NCBI GenBank assembly: GCA_946122785.1
Contig: CAMGYJ010000006.1
Coordinates: 53,278,066 to 53,342,065, forward strand
Direction: 5' to 3'
Length of the DNA stretch: 64,000 nucleotides
DNA from: Linum tenue
Lineage: Eukaryota; Streptophyta; Magnoliopsida; Malpighiales; Linaceae
The number at the start of each line of letters is the position of its first letter. The first letter of the stretch is position 1. The notes under the pieces were generated by a model, which did not search any database, was not told the origin of the DNA, and saw nothing but the letters and a program-made list of their open reading frames with translations. The position numbers were made by a program, and so were the translations under genes. Below are positions 45,276 to 60,651 of the stretch, one piece after another.

Positions 45276-47171
45276 TTATGTATAATATCCTGGTTTTTTT
45301 TTTTGTATGCTAGTATAGCATGGTTGATCATGTGTGTCATGGTGATAAAAGTATGTGAAAGTTTAACTTGATGACGAGTGGTATAGAGTTGTGTTCTTGA
45401 TATAAGGTGTTGAATCAAACAATTTGTTGAGTCTAGGTAGATCTTAGGTATGTGCCAAATTTGAGTTTGGTAAAGATTGTCTAAACTTTGTATGGGCGGG
45501 CAAATGCAAGATGTAGGTCCACCTTAAGTGAATTTTAAGAATGATTGATATATTATTTGGATATGAATTTTTTTGAGGTTAGCTATCTAATGAATGATGC
45601 CATTTGATTAGTGCTTGAAATGCATTCGAAAATGAAGCCATATGATGTATGTGAAGTGCATTCAAAAAGGATGTATGATGAGTCATATGATGATGTCTTG
45701 AAGGGTATGCAAAGGAAAAAGGATAATCCCTCACATGGTTTTGATATTTTTGTCAAGGATTTCCTTAAATTGACCATCCATAAAGAACTATGTAATTGTC
45801 CCAATTAGTAACTTGATTTTTAGATGTGCTCGTGCTAAAGTACCATGGGTATTTCTGGTGGGTACCTTCTTCCTTCGGGGTGTGTTATTTTCTTGTTTTA
45901 CTGGGCTTGCCATATGGTATTTCCTCTTCGCCTGCTTAGTGAGCCAGAGGCATGTAATTTATAGTGATTAAAGAAAAGTTGGTCATCTGCTTTTTCTGCC
46001 TTGAACTCTGGTAAGAGGTTGATGTGTTAGCCATATAATCTTCTTATTCATGATATGTGCTTTGTAGGTTGATTTTGTAGGAGACTTTGTAGCATGGTGG
46101 TCTCGTGATGAAGTGACTTTTACTTGACCTTCTTGATATGCGAGCATGTCGTGCACAAGGAATTTTTCATTTCGGGTATTGTCTTGTTGATGTTGGTTTT
46201 CTAGACATGCTTGATTGACTTCTCTGGGAGGTGTGAGGTATAAAATACTTCGTTGAAAGGTAGTTTTATTGGGTACCCTGAACATAATGAAAGTTCTCTG
46301 AGATTTCCCGTCTTGTGTGGAAGGTACAAGTTGATGAATGAATGCCACCCCAGAATGTAAACAAGATTGAGATTGGCTTTTGGATATACGAGATCATGGT
46401 TGAGATTCTTTTTCCTGGAAAGGGTGGCTTGTCTTGGGTTCTTTGTGGATGTATTTTGACTCACATTGCCCCTTCTTTGAAATTTATATTTTGATTGTAA
46501 GGTCAAGTAGTGAAGTAACCGCTTCTGAAAATCTTCTCATTTATCGAGGTCCTTGTTTGACCTTGAAAGAATGGTAAAGGAGGTCTTGGTATGATGTAGG
46601 CGACTTCTCCTTGGGAATCGAAATAATGAATGTCAAATACCCTTATGTGGTGCAAGCATCGATATTGAAGTCTTATTATCATGGTAGTTATTGTTTATCT
46701 TGAAACCTTCAAGTGATGGATAATGAGGATGATCATGGGGTGGATTTTAGATTGGGCAAACATTCTTGTCTTGGGAGCCCCATCTTATTCGTTTGAGGTG
46801 ATTAATATGATGACTAGCCCCACATGACTGTGTAGATAAGGTTGATCGAGAGAATGACTCTGCATCACTCTCGTGACCATGTTGACGGTAGATTTGAAAT
46901 CATCCTTTTCGCCTTTTACAAAATGTAGTCGATAACTTTCACTCGTGACTAGTTTGAGTAATTATGACTTCAAGTTCTCATGCAGGGGTATCTAACGTGT
47001 AAGTCCCAGGAGCTTTTTCTATTTTGATTTTTCCTTGCCTTTTCAACTTTTTTTCCTTGCTCCTTTTTATGCTTGGGACTTACTTGGCTTTATAATCCCC
47101 CCTACATGTTGTTGTTTTGGCTCTTCTATTTGTGTGCACGAGCACCAAAGATTTAGGAGATTTTTCGATAT
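45276..47171. other. No supported gene
   Basis: AT-rich sequence with short open frames that resemble nothing I recognise. It lies directly left of the start of copy B. Whether the same sequence precedes base 1 cannot be seen. Confidence 0.5.
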
Positions 47172-48574
47172 ATCTATCTTTGTGAGCAGTCCTTTTTGAT
47201 GGTTAGGTAACTTGGCAATTACCCTCCCGAAGAAGACAATTCACTGACATTGAGTCTTTGTCATGTTGTTTGAGTAGTTTTATAGCGTAAACATTGAATT
47301 GGGAGATATAACTATAAGCATTCGACGAAAAATAAAATATTTGCTTATTCATTCGACAACTGATGATGCGAGTTTGTCAAATAGGAGCATTCAACTTCCC
47401 CAATCTTCTAGTCACGAGGATTCCATGAGAACTGAGTATTTTGATGTCGGCATATCGATACTTGTGGACCATAATTAGGCTAACCAACCTCCTTTCTTGT
47501 CGCATCCTGATTCGATAGAGAAGTTCGAATATGGTAGTGACAAGCTCCTACAAGTAGCCTTATGTCGTATACTCGTTACACCTTTTGACTATTTAGCTCA
47601 CATCATTTATGAACACCAGTGGGGTGTTTGTTCTCTCAACTATGGTTAATTATGCAAGCCATGGACATTTGTAGTTGCTTGATAGTTGCTTGATATGAAA
47701 ACCTCATGGCTTAACTTGAAGACAAGAAATACATTTTATGTTTCCCATGTTCATATAAGAAAACTTTTCTTAAAAGAATTGAAAGAGATAATCATCATTT
47801 TGAAGAGAGAAAGATCATTGATGCAAACTGCTAGATCAAGATTGATAATAGTCACTTAATGTTCCAAATAGGTGAAAATTTGAATGATCTTTTATTGTTC
47901 AACAGTGAATGTAAAGGACGATACATGTTGATGTGGTAAAGTAAGTTGACATTTCTTTGTTTAGTATGATCCATGGAACAAGCATTGGCTTGTGGTATGT
48001 CTACTGGCTTCGATGATTGGGTAATTGCTTGTGGAGGATGTCTGGGAACCTTGGTTCTTCTTCACCTTTCAAAAAAACTTGGTTCTTCTTCAGTTGACAA
48101 AATTTTAATGAACATGCCATTATGATCCTTCATTTCTTTACGTGTCGTCAACCTTCTATTGGTGTCATTAAATTCCTTCTGGAATGACTCTCGAACATGC
48201 ACCATCTAGAATATAACACTTGAGGGTTGACTTTTTCTTGTGGATGACCAATTTTAGAAAATACTTGATTATGAATTATTATTGTTAAATTGTGTCTTGT
48301 TGGGTTGTTGCTAAATGAGATGAATGTATGATATCATGCGAAATGAAATGAATGTGCGTATGCAAGATAATTTTTTGGTGGACGCATGATGTTTGTGAAA
48401 TTGATTTCATGATTTGTTTAGCATGAATGGAGAACAATAAAAATGAATTAAAATCCTTTTGTGTGCATAATCAAATCACATGGTTTATGAAAATACGATA
48501 AAGATCAAACCATCATAAGTAAACATACATCAAAACCATAACAAAGAATTCATCATGTCATAAGCAATCATACA

Positions 48575-50686
48575 TCAAAAAGTCCCCAGCGAAGTCGCCA
48601 CTGTCGCAACCGCCCCTCAAGATCAAGGGGCCCGTCTTGAATTTCTCGGAGTCGCCATCGATCGTATTTGTGGTGGATCAAACACCTTTTGTCCAATTCC
48701 TACCTTAGGGTCAGAACCAAGATTTGGTCTGCAAAATTTGTGGTGGATCGAACACCTTTTGTCCAAAATTTTACATGTGGGGAAGTGTATTCACACCGCA
48801 CAACGCACTAGATCGTTACTACTTAAATCGATATGTTTAAAGGGTTGGGTATATTATTATATGCTCCTTATTGCATGTTTAATTATATGATCCGATTAAT
48901 TAGGTATTTATTATTACGATTTGATCGTACATCTATTGATGTAAATCTCAAAGGTAAAGAAAGATTTTTTGGTTAGTTGGACTCGAACCTATTGGTTGCC
49001 TACGTTCTCGAGTAGTCGGGATCAAAGTCCATGTAGTTCTATTGATACATGATTAAGATAATAATAATAATTGATTTGCTTATCTAAGAGATGTAATTTG
49101 GTATTTGTGATTTAAGAGAAAAAAATTTGTTAGTTGGACTTGAACCAATTGGTTGCTTACGTACCCGAGTAGTCGGGATCAAAGTCCACGTAGTTTGTTA
49201 GAAACTAAAAGATTTTAAATGTTGAGTTTCGCACGTTGAGATTTGGAGAATTTTTTGATTAGTTGGACTTGAAACTTATTGGTTGCTTACGTACCCGAGT
49301 AGTCGAGATCAAAGTCCACGTAGTTTGGTTATATTGAAAGTTTTATGAAGAGATCCTAAACACGTTCTATTGATTGCGATTAAGATAATTTGAGTTGTTA
49401 GGAGATGCATTTATGATTTTAATGATTGAATGTTTATATTATCTTTGGAAGAATTTCATCGAGAATGACTATCATGGTCTATTGACCATGATCTCGCATT
49501 AGCGAAATCTCTAAGTAAAATAAATATGTGTATGTAGAATGAAGCCAAAATTTATTCAAGATTTTAATATTTTGAAATATCTAGAAGTAAAAATTCTCAA
49601 CACCATTGACAATGTAAATTTTGCGTATTAAGCTTACTTTAAATAATATCAAACGAAAGAATCAAAGTGAAATGAAACACAGCGTAGCCTAAGTGGTTAG
49701 GCGGTTCACTATGTTTGTTGTGACTTGTGAGCCTGAAGTCTCAGGTTTGAGTTACGTTTTATGTTTTTTTTCTTTCGCATGGGGGAGTAGCAAGGACGGT
49801 AATATTAAGAAAACGCTAGGGGTACTTATACCATTTTAACATAACTAGTATAAAAACCCTTTTTTCGAGACTCTAACCCTAGCCGCTCTCTCCTTCTCTT
49901 CTCTCGTTCGTTTTTTCTCGTTCTCTTTAGAAAACCAACAAATGAGAGAAACAAAAAACAATCCAATTCCAATCACCCGTTCTCGATTTCGCTCTCTTTC
50001 TTTCACGACGAACAAAATGAAACCCTACCCTTCCTTTATAAAACAACCCTATCTCTCTCCATCTCAATCCACCCCCTCCTATCTCCCTCTATAACGATGA
50101 GATGGAGGTGACCCCTTCTCCCCCGACGAAGGCGACGACGGCAAAGCGGCAGAGATATTGACGACATCGACTATGATGGTTGGACGTAAGTACCTGACCG
50201 TTGCATGTCGATTTTAAGGTTCGATTTTGCTAGGTTTAGGGATTCTCAATAATTTTTTATGGTTTTGATGGAGGTGAGCGGGAAGGGAAGGAGGAGATGG
50301 AGCAGTCGCTGATGGTTCATTCGCGGCACCGTCGGCGACGGAGACGACTTAATATCGTCGACTGGGGTTTTCGATTTGGGATCGGACGAAGGAGATAAGG
50401 TGGCCAACGACAAGGTTTGCCTGAGACAGAGGCCTGGCGGTGACGGGCAAGGGTTTTGACACTTTTTTAATTTTTTGGGTTATTTCCTTTTTTATTGGAT
50501 TCTGATTTCTAGGTTTTGGTGAAAGTGGAACGAGGAAAGGGAGAAGGAAAGGGATTTTGATTTCTAGTTCAAAGCAAAGGATATTTAAGATTTGCCATTG
50601 CTAATCTAAAACAATGCGAGTTCTCAACTCCATTTAATTGGAGATCATAATTAGTATATTGCCCGGAAAAAATATGGTGTCTACAC
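48575..50686 (+). mobile_element. Tat-like LTR-derived block, copy B
   Basis: Counterpart of 1836-3935 with the same hairpin motifs, tRNA-like segment (49682-49771), TATA box (49849-49856) and gene-start-like fragment. It carries 12 extra bases at about 49471 that complete a perfect palindrome. Immediately left, 432 bp present in copy A are missing. Confidence 0.5.
49471..49492 (+). repeat. Perfect palindrome present only in copy B
   Basis: ATCATGGTC-tatt-GACCATGAT forms a 9-bp hairpin. Copy A has a 12-base shorter sequence at 2731-2742 that cannot form it. Confidence 0.9.
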
Positions 50687-51000
50687 ATTGCATAGTAGTT
50701 CTAAGCTAGGGTGAGGGATAGTTCCCCGAAATACTTGCTTTTATCTTTATTTTTCATCTTAACTAGTAGTTCGCTCATATCCTCCAAAACAAACCCTTAA
50801 ACCGATTGGCTAGATAACGGCAACGTGGGAAGTATGCTAGGGTACCAGGAACCGAGTGAATACGACCTTGATTGTCACTATACGACAACACCATTTTAGG
50901 TTAAACTTGGCCTAGGATGGGGTAGTTGTTGACACATGCTAACCACTGAAAATAATATGCACGAATGAAATTGATCAATCATGGTAGAGACTATCACTTC

Positions 51001-52575
<1,575 letters not shown>

Positions 52576-52802
52576 TGGCTGAGTTTAAAGTCTTGTTGTA
52601 TCAAGAGGTACTATCTAAAGAGATTCTCTCCTTTGCATACATACTAACTTCAAAACAAAAACTCAAACACCCGTGATGTACAAAGTGGGATAACAAAAAG
52701 AAAACAAGATAAAATGACAAATATATATAAGCAAGAAAATTAGACTAAAATAAAAAATCTATGATTTTTAACTAGTTATCGAGGTTCCCCACAACGGCGC
52801 CA

Positions 52803-53660
52803 AAAACTTGGTGTGACCCCGTGTGGGTTATGAATATGTGTTCTTGGCTCCTCCTTTTTCTCCTTCATTTAACTTCTGTCTCTAAGTTCTCTCTCAAAAC
52901 CCGAATTTTCCAAGTGATTCCTTCTCCCAAATGTGATGAGCCCAAACTCGGGTCTCAATTAGGTTTCAAATTGCACAACCACTAAACACAAAACAGAGTT
53001 CACGTGCAAACTCGGATAAGCTTGCTGAACTTGAATTTGATGGAACAAACAGGAATCCTTACACCTGGAAGGATGCACACTTGTTTTGAGGAAGCTATCG
53101 ATGCAATCGAGTGTGTTTCTCGATTGATAAGATAGGGTTTCCATCAAGTTCTGATCGCAACCGAAACCAAACTAACTCACAAACTCTCAAGCTTGAGAAT
53201 TGGGTTAAAACTTATTCAATTGCATTCTTAACTACTTGGGTTACCCACCTAGGGCCATTGTGGGCAAGCCTCAAACATCTATTTAGTGCCATGAACCTAT
53301 CATGATTGGTTGTTATTTTGCCATCCAGATTAGTTTCCGAGGAAGTGGTCTTAGCAGCCCTTAGTCGATTAGTCAAGAGAGCTAGTTTTATAACTTCCTT
53401 CGATATTCATTGATAAATCGTCTATGAGAGTTGGGTTTCTCCACTAGTTGCAACCTCCTCCCGAGTATGAACATACCTTCCCGTATTAGCATTCCTTTCG
53501 GTCAATCTTGATACAAAGTAGAGGGAGCAATACCCGGGTGAATTATTTTCATATTGAAACCACCTCAATTTACTTTCTTTGCTTATTTACAACGGTAGTT
53601 CTTTAGCTTTTAACTCCACCTGGGGTTGACAATTAAAACGCTCGCCCTATTCTACAGAAC
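52803..53660. repeat. LTR fragments, copy B
   Basis: Counterparts of the Athila 5' LTR piece (6033-6440) and the uninterrupted type-B LTR end (6440-6890), with the empty CTTCC site at 53477-53481. Confidence 0.6.
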
Positions 53661-55410
53661 CGAACCATGGTCGATACGACACAGATGTGTGGGAGGGGAT
53701 TTGCGTGCCGGCCGGTATTTTATGTTGCACTGGCGTACCTTGAGATACCGCCCAGTTTTCATCGAGCCGGCGGTTCTTCTGTCCTCATCCACCTCTAGTC
53801 TTCCCTTCGCTCTCGTCACTTCGTATTCTCCCCCCCTACACCTGGCGACTGATTTCCCATATGATCCGAGAAGCGATAAGGACAGCGGACTGCGAAGTCA
53901 AGGCTCGTCTTCTCCTTTCTGAGAACACCGAGGTCGCGTCGTTGTCTCTCTAGTCTTTGCCGCTGTTCCTCCGTCCTCGTCCTCTCTATTCTTCTCTGCC
54001 GTTCGTTCCGCCATTCGCCGACCATCGACGAGAAGCCTATCGCAACGACCAGTGACCGTCGCGGATTCGTCTTACCTTCGACCTTCTAATTAAGTACAGC
54101 TTCAGAATCGTACCTTAAGGAGGGTTTTGAATTCTGATAATTAATAATTGATTGTTTATTGCATATGGAAGTGTGAACGGTAACTTAGGAATTGTGGAAT
54201 AGAAATGATAGTTGATTCTCTAATTATAAATTATCTACGTAGAGTACATCGTGGATTAGAAATGAGTTATTCTTTGATTAAGAACTTATCAATGTAAAAT
54301 GGTTTGTGAGTTGCTGGTACGATGATTATATCTTGATATTTTACAATTTATTATCTGATATTACTCAGAACGGCACCATATTTTGGCAGGTACGATTTTT
54401 TGACAAACTAATATTTTACCATTACAAAAACGGTATTTACAGGTACGAAATGGTTGGACCACGGTCGTACCACAAATACTCTACCAAAAACAAATCCAGT
54501 ATGATGTCCGGTATGGTTTCCTAAACCATGCTCCAAATGACCCTAATATGAATGCTAAATAACATCATATGTTATTACTACATATGAAAATATAATCCTA
54601 TATTATAGTAAATTTATGGTGGTATTAGCTATTTTATTAAAACCGGGCCGGACCGGTCGGTACGATCGGTAAAAACCGGACCTGGACACAAGTCCGGCCC
54701 CGGAAGAAAATAAACGGGCGGGCTGGGAATATATATTTGCCGCCTACTTTTTTCTGTCTTTTAATTCAGTATTAATGAAAAGGGAAGAAGGTAACGGGGA
54801 GAAATAAAGCTAGCTTGCCCCTTCTCCCTACACTTAACGTTTTTCTATTCCTTTTTAAATCCAAACACCGCTTTTTGACCGGTTTTTCACACAGGTTAAT
54901 TAACGGTTATCCGATAAATCTTGAACCTCTTATTAATCCGGATCGATGTCCGGTTTGGTTTTGACAACACTGGTTATTAGTCTTATGGAAATATATTTAT
55001 AAAAAATATTATGATAATATTACAATGGGAGGGTTGTGTAAAATTATTGCCATTTAAGTAAGAGATCGACAAGAAAAAACATCAGTTATTTCTTGCCAAT
55101 TTACTAATTTTGAAACTATCTAAATAGAATTTTTGGTTTTGGGTGCGATTAATAATATTTTATTTATTTTTTATTTGGATTTCACAAATTATTGTCTTTT
55201 AGTTTCGGTTAGCTATCGTTTTGGCTGTGGTTAACAAAAACCGAACCCAATCCCACCCTACACTTCACCCCAATTAATAAGAAGGGCCAATGATGGCAAG
55301 TTGTTGTTTGAAAGTTGGAAACTCCATGATACAACATTGCAACAATAGCATATATAACATGAATCACAGTGATACAATTCCTTCAGCTGAAATTAATTGG
55401 AAATCAAGTA
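53661..55410. other. Intergenic, copy B
   Basis: Counterpart of 6891-8640, including the GC-rich CCGG palindromes near 54640-54705. No gene seen. Confidence 0.4.
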
Positions 55411-55474
55411 ACAACACATAAATATTTCTTATTTCCACGTGAATGTAGATTCTTTAGCTAGTTTTTCCAATACT

Positions 55475-56605
55475 TTATGCAGTAGGATAGGAAGCTGACA
55501 TCGCAATGCCACATAGGCCTTCTTTGGCACTAACGTCACGTTGCATTTTGATGTAACCTTGGTCTCCCCAGCTTGTCCCCCATGAATTCCTCACCAGCCA
55601 GTACTTTGTACCATCTTCACTCGTACCATACCCTACAACAGCCACGCCGTGATCCAAATCGGTTCCACAGTCTCCAGTGAACACCCCACTTGAGTAGAAC
55701 TGGAACGCAGAGCCACTAGCATCAATCGCCACCGCGATAGGTTGGTTTGCTGCGGCCTTCAGCAATGCCCCCTCGTTATTCACAGGCACATCTTCGTATC
55801 CGCTGATCTTGGCCGCAGGAGTAGCAGTCTTGGCTGCGCTGCAGGTTCCATCTGCCGCTGAGTAAGGGTACTTTGATTCAGTGGTGAGGCCCTTAGTCTT
55901 GACAAATTGAAAAGCATCATCCATGAGGCCTCCATTGCAGCCTTGGTCATTAGTTGTCCTGTCACAATCCACCAGTTCTTGCTCCGAGAGAGAGATCAGC
56001 TTCCCCGTTGAGATCTTTGTGATCCCTTCCACTGCTGCCACGGCGGAGAATGCCCAACAGCTCCCTGCAATTATTTTGTGGCAAAAGTCGTAAAATTAAG
56101 TGTGACATAGATTGCAAGAAGAAGAAAAAGGTTAGGACTTTTTGTAGTAATTAAGCCTACCGCATTGGCCCTGATCCTTAATTGGATTCACAGCTCCTTT
56201 GGTTCTCCAATCCATGGTGTCTGGCGCTGAAGTAACATTTTCGTATCGGAATGATGATGTGGCAGGGTTGATGAGATTGGCAGGTTTCTTATATCCAGTT
56301 TTAGCCGCCCTGAACTCCTTGTTGGTTAGGTCAGCGTACTGATTGGTGGCCAGCTTGTAAGTCTTGTTTCCAAGCTTGTTGAAGTGATTGATGAAGGCCA
56401 CATTCTTTTTGAAGATGCTGAAGCGTCTAGCCTTCTCTCCTGCATCTGCATAAACTCGCCCGTACTGAGCAATCCATGCTTCAAACCTTTCGTTCATGCT
56501 GCTAACAGGATGCACCGAGGGTCTTGCCGAGAATGCCCCGTATGCATAGATCCCCATCAGCAACACGACCATCAACATCAGCTTGTTTCCAGCTACGGAA
56601 GCCAT
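55475..56605 (-). CDS. SAG39-like: Papain-like cysteine protease (SAG39-like), copy B
   Basis: Exons 56161-56605 and 55475-56064, with the same 96-bp intron and start site as copy A. The predicted 344-residue protein is the same as that of copy A; the one exon difference I noticed (at about 55994) is silent. Signal peptide, prodomain, Gln145, Cys151, His287 and Asn308 are all present. The TATA box (56683-56689) and the proximal upstream region are also kept, so both genes should be expressed alike if the duplication is real. Nothing in the sequence indicates divergence of function. Confidence 0.93.
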
Positions 56606-56682
56606 TGTTGTTATCTGGTGGAGTATTTCAGAGGAGCTGTTGAGGAAGGTGTTTGATGACATACAACTCGGACTTGTGGTGA

Positions 56683-56689
56683 TTTTATA
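56683..56689 (-). promoter_or_regulatory. TATA box of protease copy B
   Basis: The minus strand reads TATAAAA, about 78 bases upstream of the ATG at 56605, as in copy A. Confidence 0.65.
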
Positions 56690-57095
56690 GTCCTCCATTT
56701 TCAGTTGGTGGTTCCAAATTATAGCATGATTTTGATTAAGGTCCAAGTTTGCGGATAAAATGGTGGTCAAGGTAGATAGCCTTTTCTTTGGCTGGATGTA
56801 ACAGTTGGTACTGAGAAAACAATTCAGAATCAATCACCACCGATAATTCTAATACTTCCAGCACAAGGGCGGCATTCATCAGTATCTAATTGTTATATTA
56901 ACGAACTGAACTAATAATTTAAGATATAAATTCTCAAGTAAAGCAATGCAATCAATGTCGATATTTTACGTTAAATCGATATTATTACTATTATTATTAT
57001 TTTATCTTTTTAAAAGAACATGTAAGATTTTACTATTCCTTAGAGACACATTTAATAAGGGGCTCTTTTGTAATTGCCTAAAGTTTGGAGGAGTT

Positions 57096-58796
57096 TAAAT
57101 GCCATTGTGGTTCTAATTAATCATCTTAAAACAATTGAGCCCGATTTGAACCCAAATCAATGTGTATTCGACCTAACTTGACCCTGTTAAAGCGAGTTGA
57201 ATCCGACATTGACAAATTTTGGGTGGACATCAAGTTTTACATGCTTAAATCAATGGATATTCGACCTAATGTTGTCCCGATTAAAGAAAGTTGAACCCGT
57301 TGACAAATTTTTGGGTGGACAAGAGAGTTTTACAAGCACAAATCAATGGGTATTCGATCTAATCCGACCCAGTTAGAGTGAGTTTTAACGGTTTTGTAAT
57401 TTACTTATGCCAATTGAACTCTAATTGAACCCAAATCAATGGGTATTTGACCTAATTCGACCCATTTAAATCGAGTTTTTACACGCGTGAATCAATGTTC
57501 AACCGGTTTTATTTTGTCATCAACGAGTTTTGCACGCTCAAAGCTTGGAGGATTTTTTCTAGAGTGACCCTTTTGTAATTAACCAAATTTGGAGTAGTTT
57601 TTATGTCATTAAGGTTCTAATTAATAAACTTATACCAATTGAACCCAAATCAATGGGTATTCGACCTAATTCAACCCGTTTAAAGCAAGTTTTTACAAAT
57701 TTTGGGTCGACAATGAGTTTCACACTCTCAAATTGCCCTAATTCGATCCGGTCAAGGCGATTTAAATTCGGTGTTAACGAATTTTTGGAGTAATGTTCAA
57801 CTGGTTAATCTTTGGTCAACAACGAGTATTACACGCTCAAAGCTTGGAGGATTTTTTTATGCCATTAAGTTTCTAATCATTTAACTTATGACAACTGAAC
57901 CCTAATGGAACCCAAATCAATGGGTATTCGACCTAATTCGACCTAATTAAAGTGAGTTGAACTCGATTTTTCCAAGTTTTGGGTCGACAAACGCTTAAAT
58001 CAATGTGTATTCGACCTAATTTGACCCGGTTAAGGCGAGTTGAATTCGGTGCTGATGAATTTCTGGAAATTTTACACGCTTGAATAAATGTTCAACCGAT
58101 ATTGACGAATTTTTGGTCAATAACAAGTTTTACACGCTCAAATCAATGTATATTTGACCTAGTTCGACCAGGTTAAGGCCAGTTGAATCTGGTGTTGACG
58201 AGTTTTTGGTTGACAACAAGTTTTGCACGCTTGCATCAATGGGTATTGGACCTAATTCGACCCGGTTAGGGTGAGTTGATTTGATGTTGACGAATGTTTG
58301 GCCGACAACACTTTTTACATGCTTGAATCGATGTTGAACCGGTATTGACAAATTTTTTGTCAACGACAGGTTTTACATTCTCAAATAAATGTGCATTTGA
58401 TCTAATTCAACCAGTTAAGGCGAGTTGGATCCAGTGTTGATGACTTTTCAGTCGAGAACAATTTTTCCACGCTTGAACCCGGTGTTGGCGAATTTACGGC
58501 GATAATGCGTTTTACATGCTTAAATCAATGAGCCTTAATTCGACTCGGTTGAGACAAGTTGAATCCGGTGTTGGCGAATTTTTGGTCAACAACGATTTTT
58601 ACACGCTTGGCTCAATTGGTATTCGACGTAACTCGACCCAGTTAGAACGAGTTGAACTTGGTGTTGATGCATTTATGGTTGCAAATGAGTTTTACATGCC
58701 TAGATCAACAGGTATTTTGCCTAATTTGACCTGATTAAAACGAGTAAAACTCGATGTTAATAAATTTTGGGTCGAGAATGAGTTTTGCATGCTTTT
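57096..58796 (+). repeat. Degenerate tandem array, unit about 92 bp, copy B
   Basis: Counterpart of 10330-12030 with the same number and order of units. Only a few substitutions and no unit gain or loss are seen, so the array has not expanded since the duplication. Confidence 0.85.
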
Positions 58797-59365
58797 GTGA
58801 TTAATAGGTTGGGTCGGTATGATCAAGGGAGTGACCATTTCGCAAGTGAAAGAAACTTTAAGTATCTTTCTGGTGTTTTTTGTTTCTTTTCCTTCTTCCC
58901 CTCTTCCCAGCCACAGAAACTTCTTTCTCGTGTCTTCTTCTTCTTCTTCATCTCTCCTCATACCAACTCTCCTTGCCTGCCACACGAAGGAGAAAGAAAG
59001 AAAAAAGTACAGAACAACCGACCTTTCTCTTACCTTTCTCTTGAAGAGGAAGCGACAACGCAGTGCCGGCGGAGCCCCAAATTGAAAGACACTACTTTGT
59101 TAGAAGGAGATGAACGAAGGAGAAGCTGAAGCTGAAGCTGAAGAAGAAGAAATAAAAAATAAAAAGAGGTGAAGAAGACGTAAGAAGAAGGTAAAAAAGG
59201 ACGATGAGGAGAAGGAAGAATCTAAAAATCTCTCTTCCATTTGAAATTTTTATTATTTTTCTTTGATTCTCATCATTTGTTTTTCCATAATCTTCACCAG
59301 AATTTCTTTTCCCTTCCAATCTACCTCTTTCTCATTCGACGAAGAAGGCAAAATTTGTATGCTTA

Positions 59366-60651
59366 TTTAGCTGAGTTTTCTTATATTCGTTTTATGTAAT
59401 CTCTTGTCTTCGCTCTCGCTTCCTCTCACTCTTGAAAAATCTCTTCGCATTTCGAATAATCCGGGGAAGAAGACTCTAGCAAAGCAGAAGCGAGCAAATG
59501 AAAGTAAACACAGCTTGCTGGATCGAAATGCACTGCTTCACTTCTTTGAGTTCACGGTTTGTGGTTGTAGTTCACGGTCTTAGCGGCCGTGAACAGCCTT
59601 GGCGTCAGTGACCTCAAAATCCTCTCTGGATGCTCCATGGTTCACGGATTGCGGTTCCAGATCACGGTTCTGTAAGACCGTGAACTCCAATGGCAGACCG
59701 TGAACTGTGGCTGTCTCCTCCTCTTTGCCCGGTCTTTGCTCCTTTTCTTCCAACTTTCGACTTCGGGGTTGGTTTCACCTATTAGGATCTGAAACACACT
59801 AAAATACAAGAAATCTCGCGTAAAACCACCCCTCTTGGAGTTTAATTGCAACAAACATCAAAGAAAAATAGGGATAAAAAATTTACAATTAGGCCCAAAT
59901 CAATGCTAAATGGAACGATGCGTTTTTGCCCAAGTTCACAGGCACGTTTTCAAGACCATGTCCGAGTGGAGTATAAAAGAGGAAGAAAGATGAAATAAGA
60001 GAGGGAGAATCCTAGTTAGAGAGTGGCCATCTTCTTCAGAAATGAGGGAGAGAAACTGACGAACAAATGAAGATGAGATTTAGGGTTTTCTCTTAAGAGT
60101 GATTTCAGTAACAAGCTAAGAAGGAAGACAAACATCACACCATGGTTATTTCTCTCCTCTTTATTGTAATCCCTAGCCTAGCTATTGAGTAGTTTTCCTT
60201 CTTACTTGGGTGTTGTGAACCCTAGCCTAGAGATGTGATAGGTTGTATGGATTGATTTTATGTGTGTGGTTTGTATTTAGTACGATGTTTGAGGTAATTT
60301 TCAGAATTCTTGAGTATTGTTCTTCATATCTCATAATTAGGTCAAGTTGACATAGGTGGAGGAAATTCCCTTTTTGAGGCTTGAAAAAGCTAGATTACTT
60401 GACTACTTGGGTTACCCACCTAGGGAAATTGTGGGCAAGCTATAAACATCGATTTAGTGCCATGAACCTATCATGATTGGTTGTTATTTCGCCATCCAGA
60501 TTAGTTTCTGAGGAAGTGCTCTAAGCAGCCCTTAGTCGATTAGTCAAGAGAGCTAATTTTCTAGCTTCATTCAATATTCTTTGATAAATCGTCTAAGAGT
60601 GGGGTTTCTCCACTAGTTGCAACCTCCTCTCGCTGTATGAAAACACCTTCG
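59366..60651 (+). repeat. Type-B LTR, first part, copy B
   Basis: Counterpart of 12600-13885 with the same palindromes and TATA box (59972-59979), interrupted at 60651 by the Copia element. Confidence 0.6.

Noticed and set aside
45611..45808. 65-codon + frame (MLEMHSKMKPYDV...) as a small gene
   Set aside because: No recognisable family, no promoter, and it lies in AT-rich DNA where such frames are expected by chance.
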